A stretch of DNA of 64,000 nt from Fonsecaea monophora. Its lineage: Eukaryota > Ascomycota > Eurotiomycetes > Chaetothyriales > Herpotrichiellaceae. The stretch covers positions 62,001 through 126,000 of the forward strand of contig NW_019173943.1 of NCBI RefSeq assembly GCF_001642475.1, given 5' to 3'. The position numbers were made by a program, and so were the translations under genes. The first letter of the stretch is position 1. The number at the start of each line of letters is the position of its first letter. Positions 44,026 to 53,807 of the stretch are shown one piece after another. A model generated the notes under the pieces. The model was not told the origin of the DNA. It saw only the letters and a list, made by a program, of their open reading frames with translations, and searched no databases.

Positions 44026-46027
44026 TTAGAAGTCGTCATTCATATACCGTTGAAGCCAGGCCGTCCGACCAATCCGAGATCGAATTCTCTTGCCATATAT
44101 CCTGTGCAAGAGTCAGCCTTGTGAAGTTTCTATATTGCCAGGTCCGTTGTCAATGCGAAAACTCACCAGAGAGGGATTGTCAAGAGACAAACAAACAAGA
44201 AGAGAGCTCCTAGAATGCAAAATACCTCCAAGGGGCCATCTCGCGCTAGCCAATTGTTGACAAAGTATGTCAGGCCAAAGGTCAAGAGATTCCGGGCGTT
44301 GATTGCAACGAATGCTTCCTCATTCAACTTGGGGTAGGAGTCGATCACGTAACCAAAGACGCAGGTCGATGCAAAGGCCAGGCTCATATTCGCAAACCCA
44401 AATGTCAAGACTGGTCCCAGCCAGTGCGTCTGGTAATGCACAGTCGCCCCGAAACCAAAGAATCCAACCGTGCCGAGGATGATGACAACGATGATGAGCA
44501 CCAGTCGGAATTCAGGTTCGTAAATTCCTTTGTTCTTCTTGGTCAAGTAGAGACAAATTGCATCGTTAAGGGGTCCAGAGATGACCTCTCCGATTAACGT
44601 CAAGATAAATGGCGACAAGCTGATCAACCCGACTTGCGACACCGAGAAGTTGTAAGGCGGAGCGACACTGCAAATCTCGGTCAGCCTTCGTCAGGGGTCG
44701 ACTGAGTCCGGAAATACGAAAAGCTGCGGGAAACTCACAATATCACTCCATTGACCACAGCTGCAGATAACGAATTAGCCTTGATCGATCTGAGAAACGT
44801 CTGAACCAAGCCAAGCACTTACAGAATACCACAATCCAAGTCAAGGTGGTGCCATACATGAGGAAACCCCAAAATACCGCCGGATAGAAGAAGAGCAACA
44901 CCGGCCGGGTAAAGATCTTGTAGATCGGGGCATAGCTATATCGGCCAGTGAAAACCCTCAGCGACCGCGAGAACGACATCTTGGGTTCGTTCGAACCACG
45001 TGTGACTGTGTAAGACAGATGTTTGTCCTTCTCTCCACGAGCTTGAGAGATGTCATGTTCGTGTCCCAACTTCATGTGGACATGTTGCACACCCGGCTTC
45101 TCGGGGTCAGTGTCGACGGTATCTGCCACCGGTACCACCACGACAGCGTCTCGGCGATACGTGGTCTCGGGGACAAGAAAGAATACAGCGAACATGAGCA
45201 CACCGAACATGATGGCGCATACTCCGAAGGTCCACTGGTACCCGTCATATTCGATTATGTATCCAGCAACTAAGGCGCCACCAGAGATTCCCTGACGTCG
45301 GGTCAGTCCACAACACCTTTGGGAAGACAGATATGTTGGTATTCATCGAGACATACTGTCAGGAGAAACAAATTCCACACTGCGATTCGGGTAGCCCTTT
45401 CATGAACAAAGTAAAGGTCACCAATTGTACATTGGACAAGGACCTATGTTTAACGCGATTAGCACAATTCGCATCCCAGTGTTGCGTCTCGAATACCTCA
45501 TACGGCGCCATTCCCACGCCACTGATGACCCTGGAAGCTAGAAAGCTGCTATAATTGCCAGCCTTTGCACCCCAAACAGAACAAGCGAACATGATGCAGC
45601 TCGCAAGAATATAGATTGGCCTCTTCCCATATATCTTGGCCAGAGGATTGGTCAAGAACAGTCCGAGTCCGATGGTGAGGATCAACCACGCGGTAGCCTG
45701 GGACAGGATTTCAACGGTGATGTGAAGTTGAGCCGAGATCTCCACGAAACCAGGACTCAACATGGGGCCGAACGCGCCCACGACGGCAGCGGAGAGTGAA
45801 ACGATGAGGAGAATCATTTCCTTCTTCCATTGTGGCCAATTCAGGGGATCGTTGGGAGAGTCCGACGGTTGAGGAATCAAGATGATATTTGAAAACCTGC
45901 CCTTGCCATGCTTCAACAGCTCTCGCGGGACCTCTGCGTACTCCGGTGGTAGGTCATCCTGATCGCTCATGAAAGATGTGCCAGGCACATTTTCCAGTTT
46001 TTTGCAGTCGAGGATTCCGAACGGCAT
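44026..46027 (-). CDS. MFS transporter, DHA1/HOL1-like, 561 aa
   Basis: Six exons: 46027-45497, 45443-45357, 45291-44823, 44760-44739, 44667-44167, 44101-44026; phases all agree. Exon 4 is only 22 nt (codes VVNGVI). The N-tail has PQPSDSPNDPLNWPQWKKE, the signature of fungal DHA1/HOL1-type carriers before TM1; then TM1-TM4 with LAKIYGKRPIYI (motif A, R/K-x-G-R/K-R), RVISGVGMAPYE (motif B area), GISGGALVAGYI (motif C-like), a charged central loop of about 75 residues, and the second six helices from PVLLFFYPAVFWGFLMYG to ILGALFLFVCLLTIPLW, ending IYGKRIRSRIGRTAW. Plasma-membrane importer or exporter of small organics; substrate unknown. An in-frame ATG at 45970 is an alternative start. It neighbours an FAD monooxygenase on the same strand. 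Confidence 0.86.
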
Positions 46028-47226
46028 GTTGAAAAAAAATGACGCTATCGATGTGAATGCCAGTGGCAAGGCTGGGAGGAAAAGACTTCTCTCTACCCTT
46101 GGGCGAGCTCAGCTTAAATACTGGACGATGTCCGAAAACCCTCCGCACTTTTGGGCGCAAAGGTTGTTATGATGGCGTCGGATTTCCTGCAACTTTCTGC
46201 ACATATGAGAGAAACAGGCGAAGACTGACCGTCCCACGGTGTAACACACCAATAGACACGAGGCGAGGGGACTGGAAGTGGTGCATAGAAGGTTAGTGGC
46301 ATCAAGCCTTTCTCATGCACCTAAATCGTCTCAATTCAAGAGTGCACCACAGCAATATCGAGAAAGGGAATAGCAGGGGATACCGGAATACTCCCACTGA
46401 CGAGCATTCAAGAGGGGTGCCAGGCATATGCCAGGTCAACATTGGGATCGGCGGTGCACTCTGGCGTACTTTGATTGATCAAGACGCAGTGGACGCATTA
46501 GGACTTGCATCTACCCCAGCTCGACCAACTGGGGTATGGTGGGGTTCATCATCGGATGGTGCACTGTCGTCCATCACTCTTGTATGACTTGGGTGGAATT
46601 CCATCTCTTTTTCACGACAGCGACACTTAGTTTTCCGAGGACGTCTTTGTTGCGACAATATTCCGGCAGTTGAGCTGCCTCTGGAAGTGTGGAGGCACAT
46701 CTCAGCTTCGTGTCGGCCGCGCATCCCAGGCATTTCTGCCTTTAGAACATAGGCGGGAATGTAGCTTGAGTTTAGTGTAGGTGCCTTTGTAGCGCTCCCT
46801 CCAACACTGACCGCACATTGGCACGTGCTTTTGTTCGACAGCGATTCATTCTCCTTGCCTGGAGGATGTGCGTCAGGTAAGGGGTGGTATAGAGCTGAAG
46901 ACCAATTTGGCGGCTCCAAAATACACGATCTGCGTCGACAGCAACATTTTCCTCTGTAGATGAGTCATTCAGAAGGTAGTTGTAGGGAGACCTAGCAGAT
47001 AGCAGCAGAAGCAATATGTAAAGCGCAGATGGTTGCAATAGTAGAAGAGTGACAATCAAGAAGTCAGAATAAGACTTGGGTGGACAAAGTGAGAAGAGCC
47101 GCATCGAGCATCTGCCTGCGGGAATTGCCCGACTCAATCATATTTACTCGTACTTGTTCCTTCGCTCACAATACATGGTTAACACTACTGCTTTTACTAC
47201 TGCCGCTGCTGCTTGCGTCACATCCT
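46028..47226. other. Intergenic 1.2 kb
   Basis: Contains the promoter of the MFS gene on the left and 3' flank of the FAD monooxygenase on the right. Minus-strand frames at 46479-46919 and 46772-47137 are open, but their sequences show no domain and they were not called. Confidence 0.45.
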
Positions 47227-48625
47227 CTATGCCAGCTGGTCAATCTCTTGAGCAAGCATCGTCTGCACTCCATTCGAAGCCAATGCCTCTGACACGCTGT
47301 CACTCTTGACCGACACGCCTCGATCCAGCTTCTTCAGCACATCGTTAACAACCTCATACGCATGTTTCTCTGCGTCAAAATCCAAGAGCCACGCCTCGCG
47401 CTTCAAGTGCAGAGACTTGACATCCTTCCAGATTTTGTCCCAGTCAGCCTTGTGCCACTGCTCTCGCGTCGTAATACCAGTCTTCTGCGCCCGGTGGACA
47501 CGCTCATATCGGATGGCTTCATAGGCACGAATGGCCCGAGGAACATTGTCTTTGCCGCTCTTCTCGAGTGTGATAGCCAGAGTCACTCCATCCTCCATTG
47601 ATTGGCTTGCTCCTTGGATTGATGTTGGCAAAAAAGGGTGTGCAGCATCACCGATCAGTGCAATCCGAGCCTTGGGGGAGATGAAGGTCGGCAATGGATC
47701 TCGAAAGACCAGTTTATAATCGACGAGCCGATCTGGAGGGGTGGCGTCGACGATGTCGTGGACTATAGGGGCCCAGCCTTGCAAGTTCCGCTTGACTTCC
47801 TCCTTGTCACCAGGGAATTGCCAATCCTCATCAATGTCCGCATCATCTTTGTGTGTCAGAACCCAGCTAAACTCTGTGCCATTCTTTATTGATGCAGCGA
47901 GGAAATGCTTGTCCTCGCCAATCTGAAGTGAAAGTCAGAGACGGAATCACCGAGTATAAGAGCAACCTGCTTACCCATCCAGAATGACTATCGCCGTTCA
48001 CCACCAAATGCTTCGTTCTCTCATTCTTGGCTAGATCATCAGATGAAAACCAGGATCGATATACAGCATATCCTGAGGGTTTCGGTCGATCTTCGAACCC
48101 CAGCACAATCTTCCTTCCCGCCGACTTCACACCCTCGGCTGCAAACACACAATCGGCCACCAGCTTCTCGCCGTTCACGAGCACACCCGCTTCTGTGTCG
48201 GTCTCAAAATAATCAGTTACTTGTTGACCGAGTCGGATGTCAATCCCCCTTGCTTTGGCATGCTGGAAGACAACATGATGGATCTCCCCCCGGTGGCCAT
48301 TGATGCGTCTTCCCCATTGCTTCTCGACATCCCATATTTGCCTCGTAGCAAAATTGCCTTTCCAATCGTAAAAGTCGAGCCCTTCGCTATGGTGGCTGAT
48401 TGGTTCAAGCTCGTCAACCACACCTTCCCATCGTTCAAAGATGTGACCGGAGTTTGATGAGAAGCTAATGATATCCCCCAAGGGCTTCAATTCAGGTACT
48501 CTCTCGAGTAATATTACAGAATGGCCCTTTCGATCACATTCTATGGCCGCACATAGTCCAGCAAATCCAGCTCCCACGATGATCACCTTGATGCCGGAGG
48601 GCGGTAGCCTTGCGAAGCTGGGCAT
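47227..48625 (-). CDS. FAD-dependent aromatic monooxygenase (salicylate hydroxylase-like), 448 aa
   Basis: Group A flavoprotein hydroxylase, which uses NAD(P)H and O2 to add oxygen to aromatic rings. Exons 48625-47975 and 47922-47227, one GT-AG phase-0 intron. The Rossmann motif is VIIVGAGFAGLCAA (G18-x-G-x-x-G23); LLERVPELKPLGDIISFSSNS follows as in salicylate hydroxylases; the second FAD motif is IALIGDAAHPFLPTSIQGASQSMEDG (Gly308-Asp309 start). The central DG motif reads VFAAEGVKS, with Glu where Asp is usual. No signal peptide. The C-terminal 80 residues are charged and helical. Divergent from the P450 gene (750-base gap) and beside the second MFS gene, forming a possible small oxidation cluster. 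Exact substrate unknown. Confidence 0.88.
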
Positions 48626-49375
48626 CTTTCTATGCTGTTTTTACCTCAATGCTTTGTTAACGAACGAAGATGACAAATCAGACCTAGGAGATCCTTCTGT
48701 AGAGTCGGCACAAAAGGGTTCCTGATCAGCTAGATGCAGGCTGTTGTATGTCTGGTCCCCCATGTTCTCTCGGCCCCAGGCTTCATCGACTCTCCCCATG
48801 GCTTTCCCACAAGCGAATTGCCACCAGTACCATCCACTGTCCAAATCGGGAATTGATGCACGGCATGTCGACAATGGAAGTTTGAGATGGGGTTTTCCGG
48901 TGCCCTGTCAGCACTCATCAACTGCCGAAGATCTCGACCATAGCCGGGCTCTGGCGAGCGATGGGCCTTCTCCGCACAAGCATTGCCGCCCCACGAAGGC
49001 CGAATCTTCTCTCCACGAAAGACGGCGCCGTCGATGTGGCACGTCTCTTTCCCGCCAATGACGAGCGTGCCATTAACCTAGAAGAAGTGTGTTAGGCGCA
49101 GCCTGGCATCCCGAAGCGGTGGAGGGGGATACAACGGTTGGTGACGGCGATGCTCCGGTGCCTCCCCAATTTTCTGCATTCTCTCTTTCTGTGCTCCCTC
49201 CACGGAATATTCGTGAAGGAACTATTTTACCGCTGTGAGTTTTGATTCTCGTTGTTTGTTACTGCTTTACTGAATCCAATAGGCGGTCACGCAGGCCCAG
49301 GATCGAGTGAGTATATCTGACAGGGATTGAAGTGAGATACATACCACCACTGGTGCTGCCAGACTGCCAGTAACG
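48626..49375. promoter_or_regulatory. Divergent region between FAD monooxygenase and P450, with an unexplained open frame
   Basis: Both promoters must lie here. On the minus strand a frame from about 49079 to 48730 is open and follows a good TTCTAG acceptor; it reads VNGTLVIGGKETCHIDG then PSWGGNACAEK and PENPISNFHCRHAVH. It has no recognised domain and no clear first exon, so it is either a small gene, a remnant, or chance. Confidence 0.4.
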
Positions 49376-51046
49376 ATGAGCTGGTCTACCATCTTCTACA
49401 TCTGGTCGGCCGTGACGGGGCTATTGTTCCTGGGCGTGCTTGGTGTTGTGATCCACGATGTCATACTCTGGAAGCGAATGCCTCCGGGCCCTCAGCCTCT
49501 ACCGCTCATTGGCAACAAATTCGACATTCCAGCCAAGTATCCGTGGATTCAGTTCCAGGAATGGTCGAGGAAGTACGGACCAATCTACACCCTGTGGTTC
49601 GGCCGACGTCCAACTGTGATCATTTCCGATCCCAATGTGGCTGTCGACTTGCTCGAGAAGCGCTCCCACAAGTACAGCTCACGACCCCGTTTCGTCACCA
49701 TGGGCGAGATCTTCTGGGACATGAGCAGCATCCTCGTGCAACCGTACGGCAAGGACTGGTCCGTGCGTCGGAAAGCCCTGCACAGCGTGCTCACTCAGAA
49801 AGCGCTGCAACACTATAAACCTGTCCAGGAGGCCGAAGCCGCACGTCTCTGTCACCATCTCCTCGAGCAGCCGGATGACCTGGACAATCTTCTGAACCGC
49901 TTCACGGCTTCGATCGTCTTCACCATCGCCTACGGACACCGCATCGACAGTATGCAATCACCTATCATACGCCAACGGATGAAGATCATGCATTGGAGTG
50001 CTTCCCTCAACGTCCCCGGTCGGTACCTCGTCGAGTCATTGCCCTTCCTCAAACATGTCCCCGATGCTTTGGCACCGTGGAAACGCGAGATCAAATCCTG
50101 GGGAAGAGAGGAACAGGAGGCAAACGCCCAATTGCTCAACTACGTCCGCGAGGATATCGAAAACGCAAAGATGCCCGGTGCTCCACCGCTCCCCAACAGT
50201 CTGGCGAAGCAGCTCCTGGAAAACCGCGCCGCAGACCCTTCGGCGTTCGCCCTGCTGCGTGAGAGGGACTTTGCCAGTTTGCCTGCCTCGGTGTTTGGGG
50301 CTGGCGCAGACACCACCTCGTCTACTCTTTCCTCCGCCATCCTGGGCATCATAACCCACCAAGAAGTCCTCGCGGCAGCGCACGCCGAGCTCGATGCGGT
50401 GATCGGTCAAGACCGCCTGCCAGGCTACACGGACGAAGCCTCCCTGCCGTACATCAGAGCCATTGCCAAGGAGGCCCTTCGCTGGCGTCCAGTCGCCGTT
50501 CTCGGCGGGACACCGCACGCGAGCACCGAACCGGACAACTACAACGGGTATTACATCCCCAAAGGCACCAACATCCTCGGGAACAGCTGGGCCATCAACC
50601 GCAACGAGCAGTACTACCCGAACGCCGACCACTTCAACCCGCTTCGCTTCCTCGACGCCGAGGACCCAGCATCACTGGGCTACCTGCCCAAGGAGTACCT
50701 CGCGTCCACGCCACTGGAACGCGGCGCTCCCCACCCCTCAAAATCCGGCCACTCGACGTTCGGCTGGGGTCGTCGCATCTGCCCCGGCGCCGACCTGGCC
50801 TCAAATAACCTGTATATCGCCCTGGCATGTCTGCTGTGGTGCTTCGACATCCGCCCGACCAAGGGCTACGTGTACGACACGTACGACTACACCGACGGCT
50901 TCAACATCCGGCCCAACCCCTACAAGTGCGACATCACCATCCGGAGCGACCGCCACAGGGAAGTCCTGGAGCGACACTACCAAGAGGCCAAGGAATATCT
51001 TGTGACGCACTTCCCCTTGTTCAAGGAGCACGAGATTGTGGTCTAG
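49376..51046 (+). CDS. Cytochrome P450 monooxygenase, 556 aa
   Basis: Single exon. The N-terminal membrane anchor (TIFYIWSAVTGLLFLGVLGVVIHDVIL) is followed by the proline hinge MPPGPQPLPLIGN. The I-helix oxygen site is VFGAGADTTSS, the K-helix E-x-x-R is KEALRWRP, the PERF-like region is HFNPLRFLD, and the haem loop is FGWGRRICPGADLA with Cys469 as the iron ligand. All essential parts are intact. Located on the ER membrane, facing the cytosol, and dependent on a P450 reductase. The family resembles fungal CYPs of the O-methylsterigmatocystin-oxidoreductase annotation group, which covers many unrelated substrates. Divergent from an FAD hydroxylase, so perhaps part of the same oxidative pathway. 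Strong C/G-ending codon use. Confidence 0.93.
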   Translation: MSWSTIFYIWSAVTGLLFLGVLGVVIHDVILWKRMPPGPQPLPLIGNKFDIPAKYPWIQFQEWSRKYGPIYTLWFGRRPTVIISDPNVAVDLLEKRSHKYSSRPRFVTMGEIFWDMSSILVQPYGKDWSVRRKALHSVLTQKALQHYKPVQEAEAARLCHHLLEQPDDLDNLLNRFTASIVFTIAYGHRIDSMQSPIIRQRMKIMHWSASLNVPGRYLVESLPFLKHVPDALAPWKREIKSWGREEQEANAQLLNYVREDIENAKMPGAPPLPNSLAKQLLENRAADPSAFALLRERDFASLPASVFGAGADTTSSTLSSAILGIITHQEVLAAAHAELDAVIGQDRLPGYTDEASLPYIRAIAKEALRWRPVAVLGGTPHASTEPDNYNGYYIPKGTNILGNSWAINRNEQYYPNADHFNPLRFLDAEDPASLGYLPKEYLASTPLERGAPHPSKSGHSTFGWGRRICPGADLASNNLYIALACLLWCFDIRPTKGYVYDTYDYTDGFNIRPNPYKCDITIRSDRHREVLERHYQEAKEYLVTHFPLFKEHEIVV

Positions 51047-51402
51047 ACGTGTTGGGTGAACGGGTGGTGTCGTAGACAGCAGGAGGAGGGACGCAGGGTA
51101 GTTTCGTGGGAAGAGGTCGAGTGGGAGGGCGTGGCATGGTGAGTTTGGGAACCGTAGATACTTTATGCGCCGCGATGAGATAGAGAAGATAACCCAAGCA
51201 AGTAAATGAGATTTATCCTTTGGCCATGGGAGGAGGTCGCCCGCAAGGGGATCGATGGAGAATTGAATGACCTTTGCTTCAAACTTTTCAGCCCCAATAA
51301 ATTCTATTGCAGGGGAAACAAAGGCTGTCTGTCATCTGAGAAATATTCCCGTGTTTGAAGCACCGCCGATAGTTTTCAATCATCTCTTGGCCCACGCACC
51401 GT
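51047..51402. other. Convergent 3' region between P450 and VMS1
   Basis: A 356-base gap between two stop codons; holds the 3' ends of both transcripts. An AATAAA-like signal (AATAAATTC) lies at about 51297. No gene seen. Confidence 0.5.
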
Positions 51403-53373
51403 TCAGCCCGCTCCCTGCATGCGCTTGATCCGCTCTTCGGCCGCCCTTGCCCTTCGTTCCCTCTCCAGCCTCATGCGCATCTCGGGTGTCAGTCCACGCA
51501 CCTCTTCCTCTCTCTTATCCGCCCCGGTCTTCTCCACTGCGGCTGCGAGCGTCTTGCCTGCCCCGGCTTTCTTCTCGATCATTTTCGCGTTACGCTTCTC
51601 CTCTTCCAGTCGGAGATGTTCGAGGCCGGCTTTTCTGCGCTGCGCCTCTGCCGCGTCAGAGGCTGCCTTCTCCTGTGCCGCCTTTGCATCGGATTCTTCT
51701 TGCGAAAGAGGTGAGGCGACATGCGCCGCGGACCAGTCAAAGGCCTTTTCTCCAAGCTGGTGTCGAGCGATGCGGAAGGCGTCTCTAGTTTTGGTGTCGC
51801 CTGCGATTTCATATGCTGTCTTGCCGTCGCCGTTCTTTATAGTAGGATCGGCTTGAGCCTTGGTCAGGAGGGCTAGAACCAATGCCGGTGAATTTGTTGA
51901 TGCGGAGAGGTGGAGTGGAGTAGGCGCGTGATGGTGGTCGGCAGGAGGGTAAAAGGTGAAATCTGGGGATAGTTCGTTCTTGGTTAGATAGAGTAGGACT
52001 CCAGGTGCCTTTGAACGCCGTATAAGGGCTTGCAGCTGAGAAGTATGAAACTGAGCGGTTTCCTCTTCCTTGCTACGCTTCGGTGCTTGGGTTTTCGGTT
52101 TCGACTCTTTCGCTGCAGCTTGCTCGGATATATTCTTCTCAGCGATCGGCTCAACAAGTTTCCCCACCTTCAGTCTAGTGAGCTCTTGAAACGAACGCAA
52201 AAGCTCGCCTTGAGTGGCCCGACGTGTGCTGAATGGGAACCCACGTATCCTCTTGTCGTTGCTTCTCAAGACTTGACCGTCGTAGGGGCCGAACAAAGTC
52301 CTCCTATTGGTGCTTCCGGTAGCTCGGATGAAGAGCAACTCGGCGGAGTCGATCATGCCTTTCCATTCTGACAACACTGCTCTGACGTCCGCTTCCAAGG
52401 CCATCTCATTGTATCTGCGGATGGATGAACCCGCTGAGTGGGCGTTTCCTTTCGCGTTGTCGTTTGCGGATTGAGAGCCACCTTGTTTCCGCCTCGTGGT
52501 ATATCGGTGAAAGGTCTTGTGGGCCTTAACGACTGGGTGACGCTCCTCGATGCCACCAGGGCCTTTTCTCAGTTCTGGTACCAATGAGATGACCATAGCA
52601 GCGAAGTGACCGCCCCCGATCATGCAAAGGAAAAAATGGGGATCGGTTCCCGTCGCTTGTGATGAGTCTCCTTGCGACTTCCCACTGTGTTTGGCAACTG
52701 TCGGTTTGAGCTGCTTCTTTTTGAGAATGTCCACAAGAGAGGTGGATGCCTGGTCTTGCTCCTCGGCTGATAGGATGGCTCGATAGACGCCTAACCCGAT
52801 ATCGTTTCCAAGTTTTGGAGTTGTTAGCCATAACAGCGGTGCACTACCAAATGAACGCTTTTTGGAGTCTTCAGTGGCGTCGGTGAGCTGCTGATGAGAT
52901 ATCCTAGCCTGGCGTCTGAGCAGAGCAGTTAGTGTGCTGTCTCCACCTTTGGCCTCGTCCTCATCTTCCTCGTCAGAGCCCTCCGAGTCTGATCCCGAGA
53001 GTGACTCGTCCAGATCACCGATCAGTTTAATGAAAGTGGCCTCATCCACCGGAGGGAGTTGTTTTATGGTGAGTTTGAGGTTGTATCTGTGGAAATCCGA
53101 CTTGACATGCAGTCGCTGGTCTTGGACATTGTCGAAGGAAACTCTACAGAGTGCACATGATGTTGGGGCCGCAATGCCATCTTCGGTAGGACTGCTCTCT
53201 CGACCTGTAGGTATTGACTCTGGGACTGGGTTTTGTGGCTGTGTCTGTGGCTGCGACTGCTCCTGTACCTGTCCCGCTTGAGTCAAGGTAAGCAGCAGTT
53301 CTGGCGGAAGGTCGTAGATGTACAAAGGACGGCGCAAGAGAGGGTTTGTATCGGAATGGGCCTTGTCAGCCAT
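51403..53373 (-). CDS. VMS1: Vms1/ANKZF1 tRNA endonuclease of ribosome quality control, 656 aa
   Basis: Releases stalled nascent chains from 60S ribosomes by cutting peptidyl-tRNA and also acts with Cdc48 at mitochondria. Single exon. Domains in order: an N-terminal leucine-rich stretch (DLPPELLLTL), a C2H2-like finger (CALCRVSFDNVQDQRLHVKSDFH in part, Cys73-Cys76), an acidic loop, the VLRF1 catalytic domain with MIGGGHFAAMV and HRYTTRRKQGGSQS (catalytic-type Gln301), RSFQELTRLKV, ankyrin repeats (PLHLSASTNSPALVLALL, DGKTAYEIAGD), a long coiled coil rich in Ala/Glu/Lys, and a C-terminal RERRARAAEERIKR as the VIM (Cdc48-binding) motif. Length fits fungal orthologues. ATG 53373 is the first in-frame ATG. 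Divergent from the PARP gene. Confidence 0.93.
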   Translation of the reverse strand: MADKAHSDTNPLLRRPLYIYDLPPELLLTLTQAGQVQEQSQPQTQPQNPVPESIPTGRESSPTEDGIAAPTSCALCRVSFDNVQDQRLHVKSDFHRYNLKLTIKQLPPVDEATFIKLIGDLDESLSGSDSEGSDEEDEDEAKGGDSTLTALLRRQARISHQQLTDATEDSKKRSFGSAPLLWLTTPKLGNDIGLGVYRAILSAEEQDQASTSLVDILKKKQLKPTVAKHSGKSQGDSSQATGTDPHFFLCMIGGGHFAAMVISLVPELRKGPGGIEERHPVVKAHKTFHRYTTRRKQGGSQSANDNAKGNAHSAGSSIRRYNEMALEADVRAVLSEWKGMIDSAELLFIRATGSTNRRTLFGPYDGQVLRSNDKRIRGFPFSTRRATQGELLRSFQELTRLKVGKLVEPIAEKNISEQAAAKESKPKTQAPKRSKEEETAQFHTSQLQALIRRSKAPGVLLYLTKNELSPDFTFYPPADHHHAPTPLHLSASTNSPALVLALLTKAQADPTIKNGDGKTAYEIAGDTKTRDAFRIARHQLGEKAFDWSAAHVASPLSQEESDAKAAQEKAASDAAEAQRRKAGLEHLRLEEEKRNAKMIEKKAGAGKTLAAAVEKTGADKREEEVRGLTPEMRMRLERERRARAAEERIKRMQGAG

Positions 53374-53807
53374 TCTGCACTCCAACCAATGGTCCCAGCG
53401 CTGAGGCTGTTCTTTTTGTGCTATGTATCTACACAGATCCTTCCTTTACATGAGAATCTCTGCCTGTAACTTCTGCGCAGTCCCCAAAGACGTCATAGGT
53501 GCTTGCATCACGTGGTCTCGCGTCAATCCGCCACGTGCAACTTTGAGTTTTGGCCCCCGACGCGGCGAGTGAAATTGAAGCCTGAAGCTTTGCCCGTTTC
53601 TCACCTGCACATCCACACCAAACATCCACTCACCCAAGGACCCAAGCAACTGCCTGTGAAAGGCCAAGCTGCTGCCTTTCCCTTGTTACGCTTCTTGCTC
53701 TGAACCGGAGCTGCCCTATCTCCTTAAAATGTCATAAATCAGAAAGGTCTGTCACTCTCACATCGTAAACTCTCGCAACCTCTCTGAATCCTACTCCTCG
53801 AGCAAGG
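53374..53807. promoter_or_regulatory. Divergent promoter VMS1 / PARP
   Basis: A 434-base gap between divergent start codons of two stress/maintenance genes. No TATA box is obvious, as expected for housekeeping promoters. Contains CACGTG-type hexamers (ATCACGTGGT at about 53508-53517, GCCACGTGCA at about 53530-53539). Confidence 0.45.

Noticed and set aside
46479..47137. Minus-strand frames with an RKTKCRCREK stretch, thought of as a zinc-cluster regulator
   Set aside because: The Cys spacing does not match Zn2Cys6, the two frames overlap in different phases, and no helical regulator region follows.
50036..50632. 198-codon minus-strand frame inside the P450
   Set aside because: It is the antisense shadow of a GC-rich, intact P450 exon and has no domain.
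52934..53281. Plus-strand Ser-rich frame inside VMS1
   Set aside because: Antisense of the acidic loop of VMS1; low complexity only.
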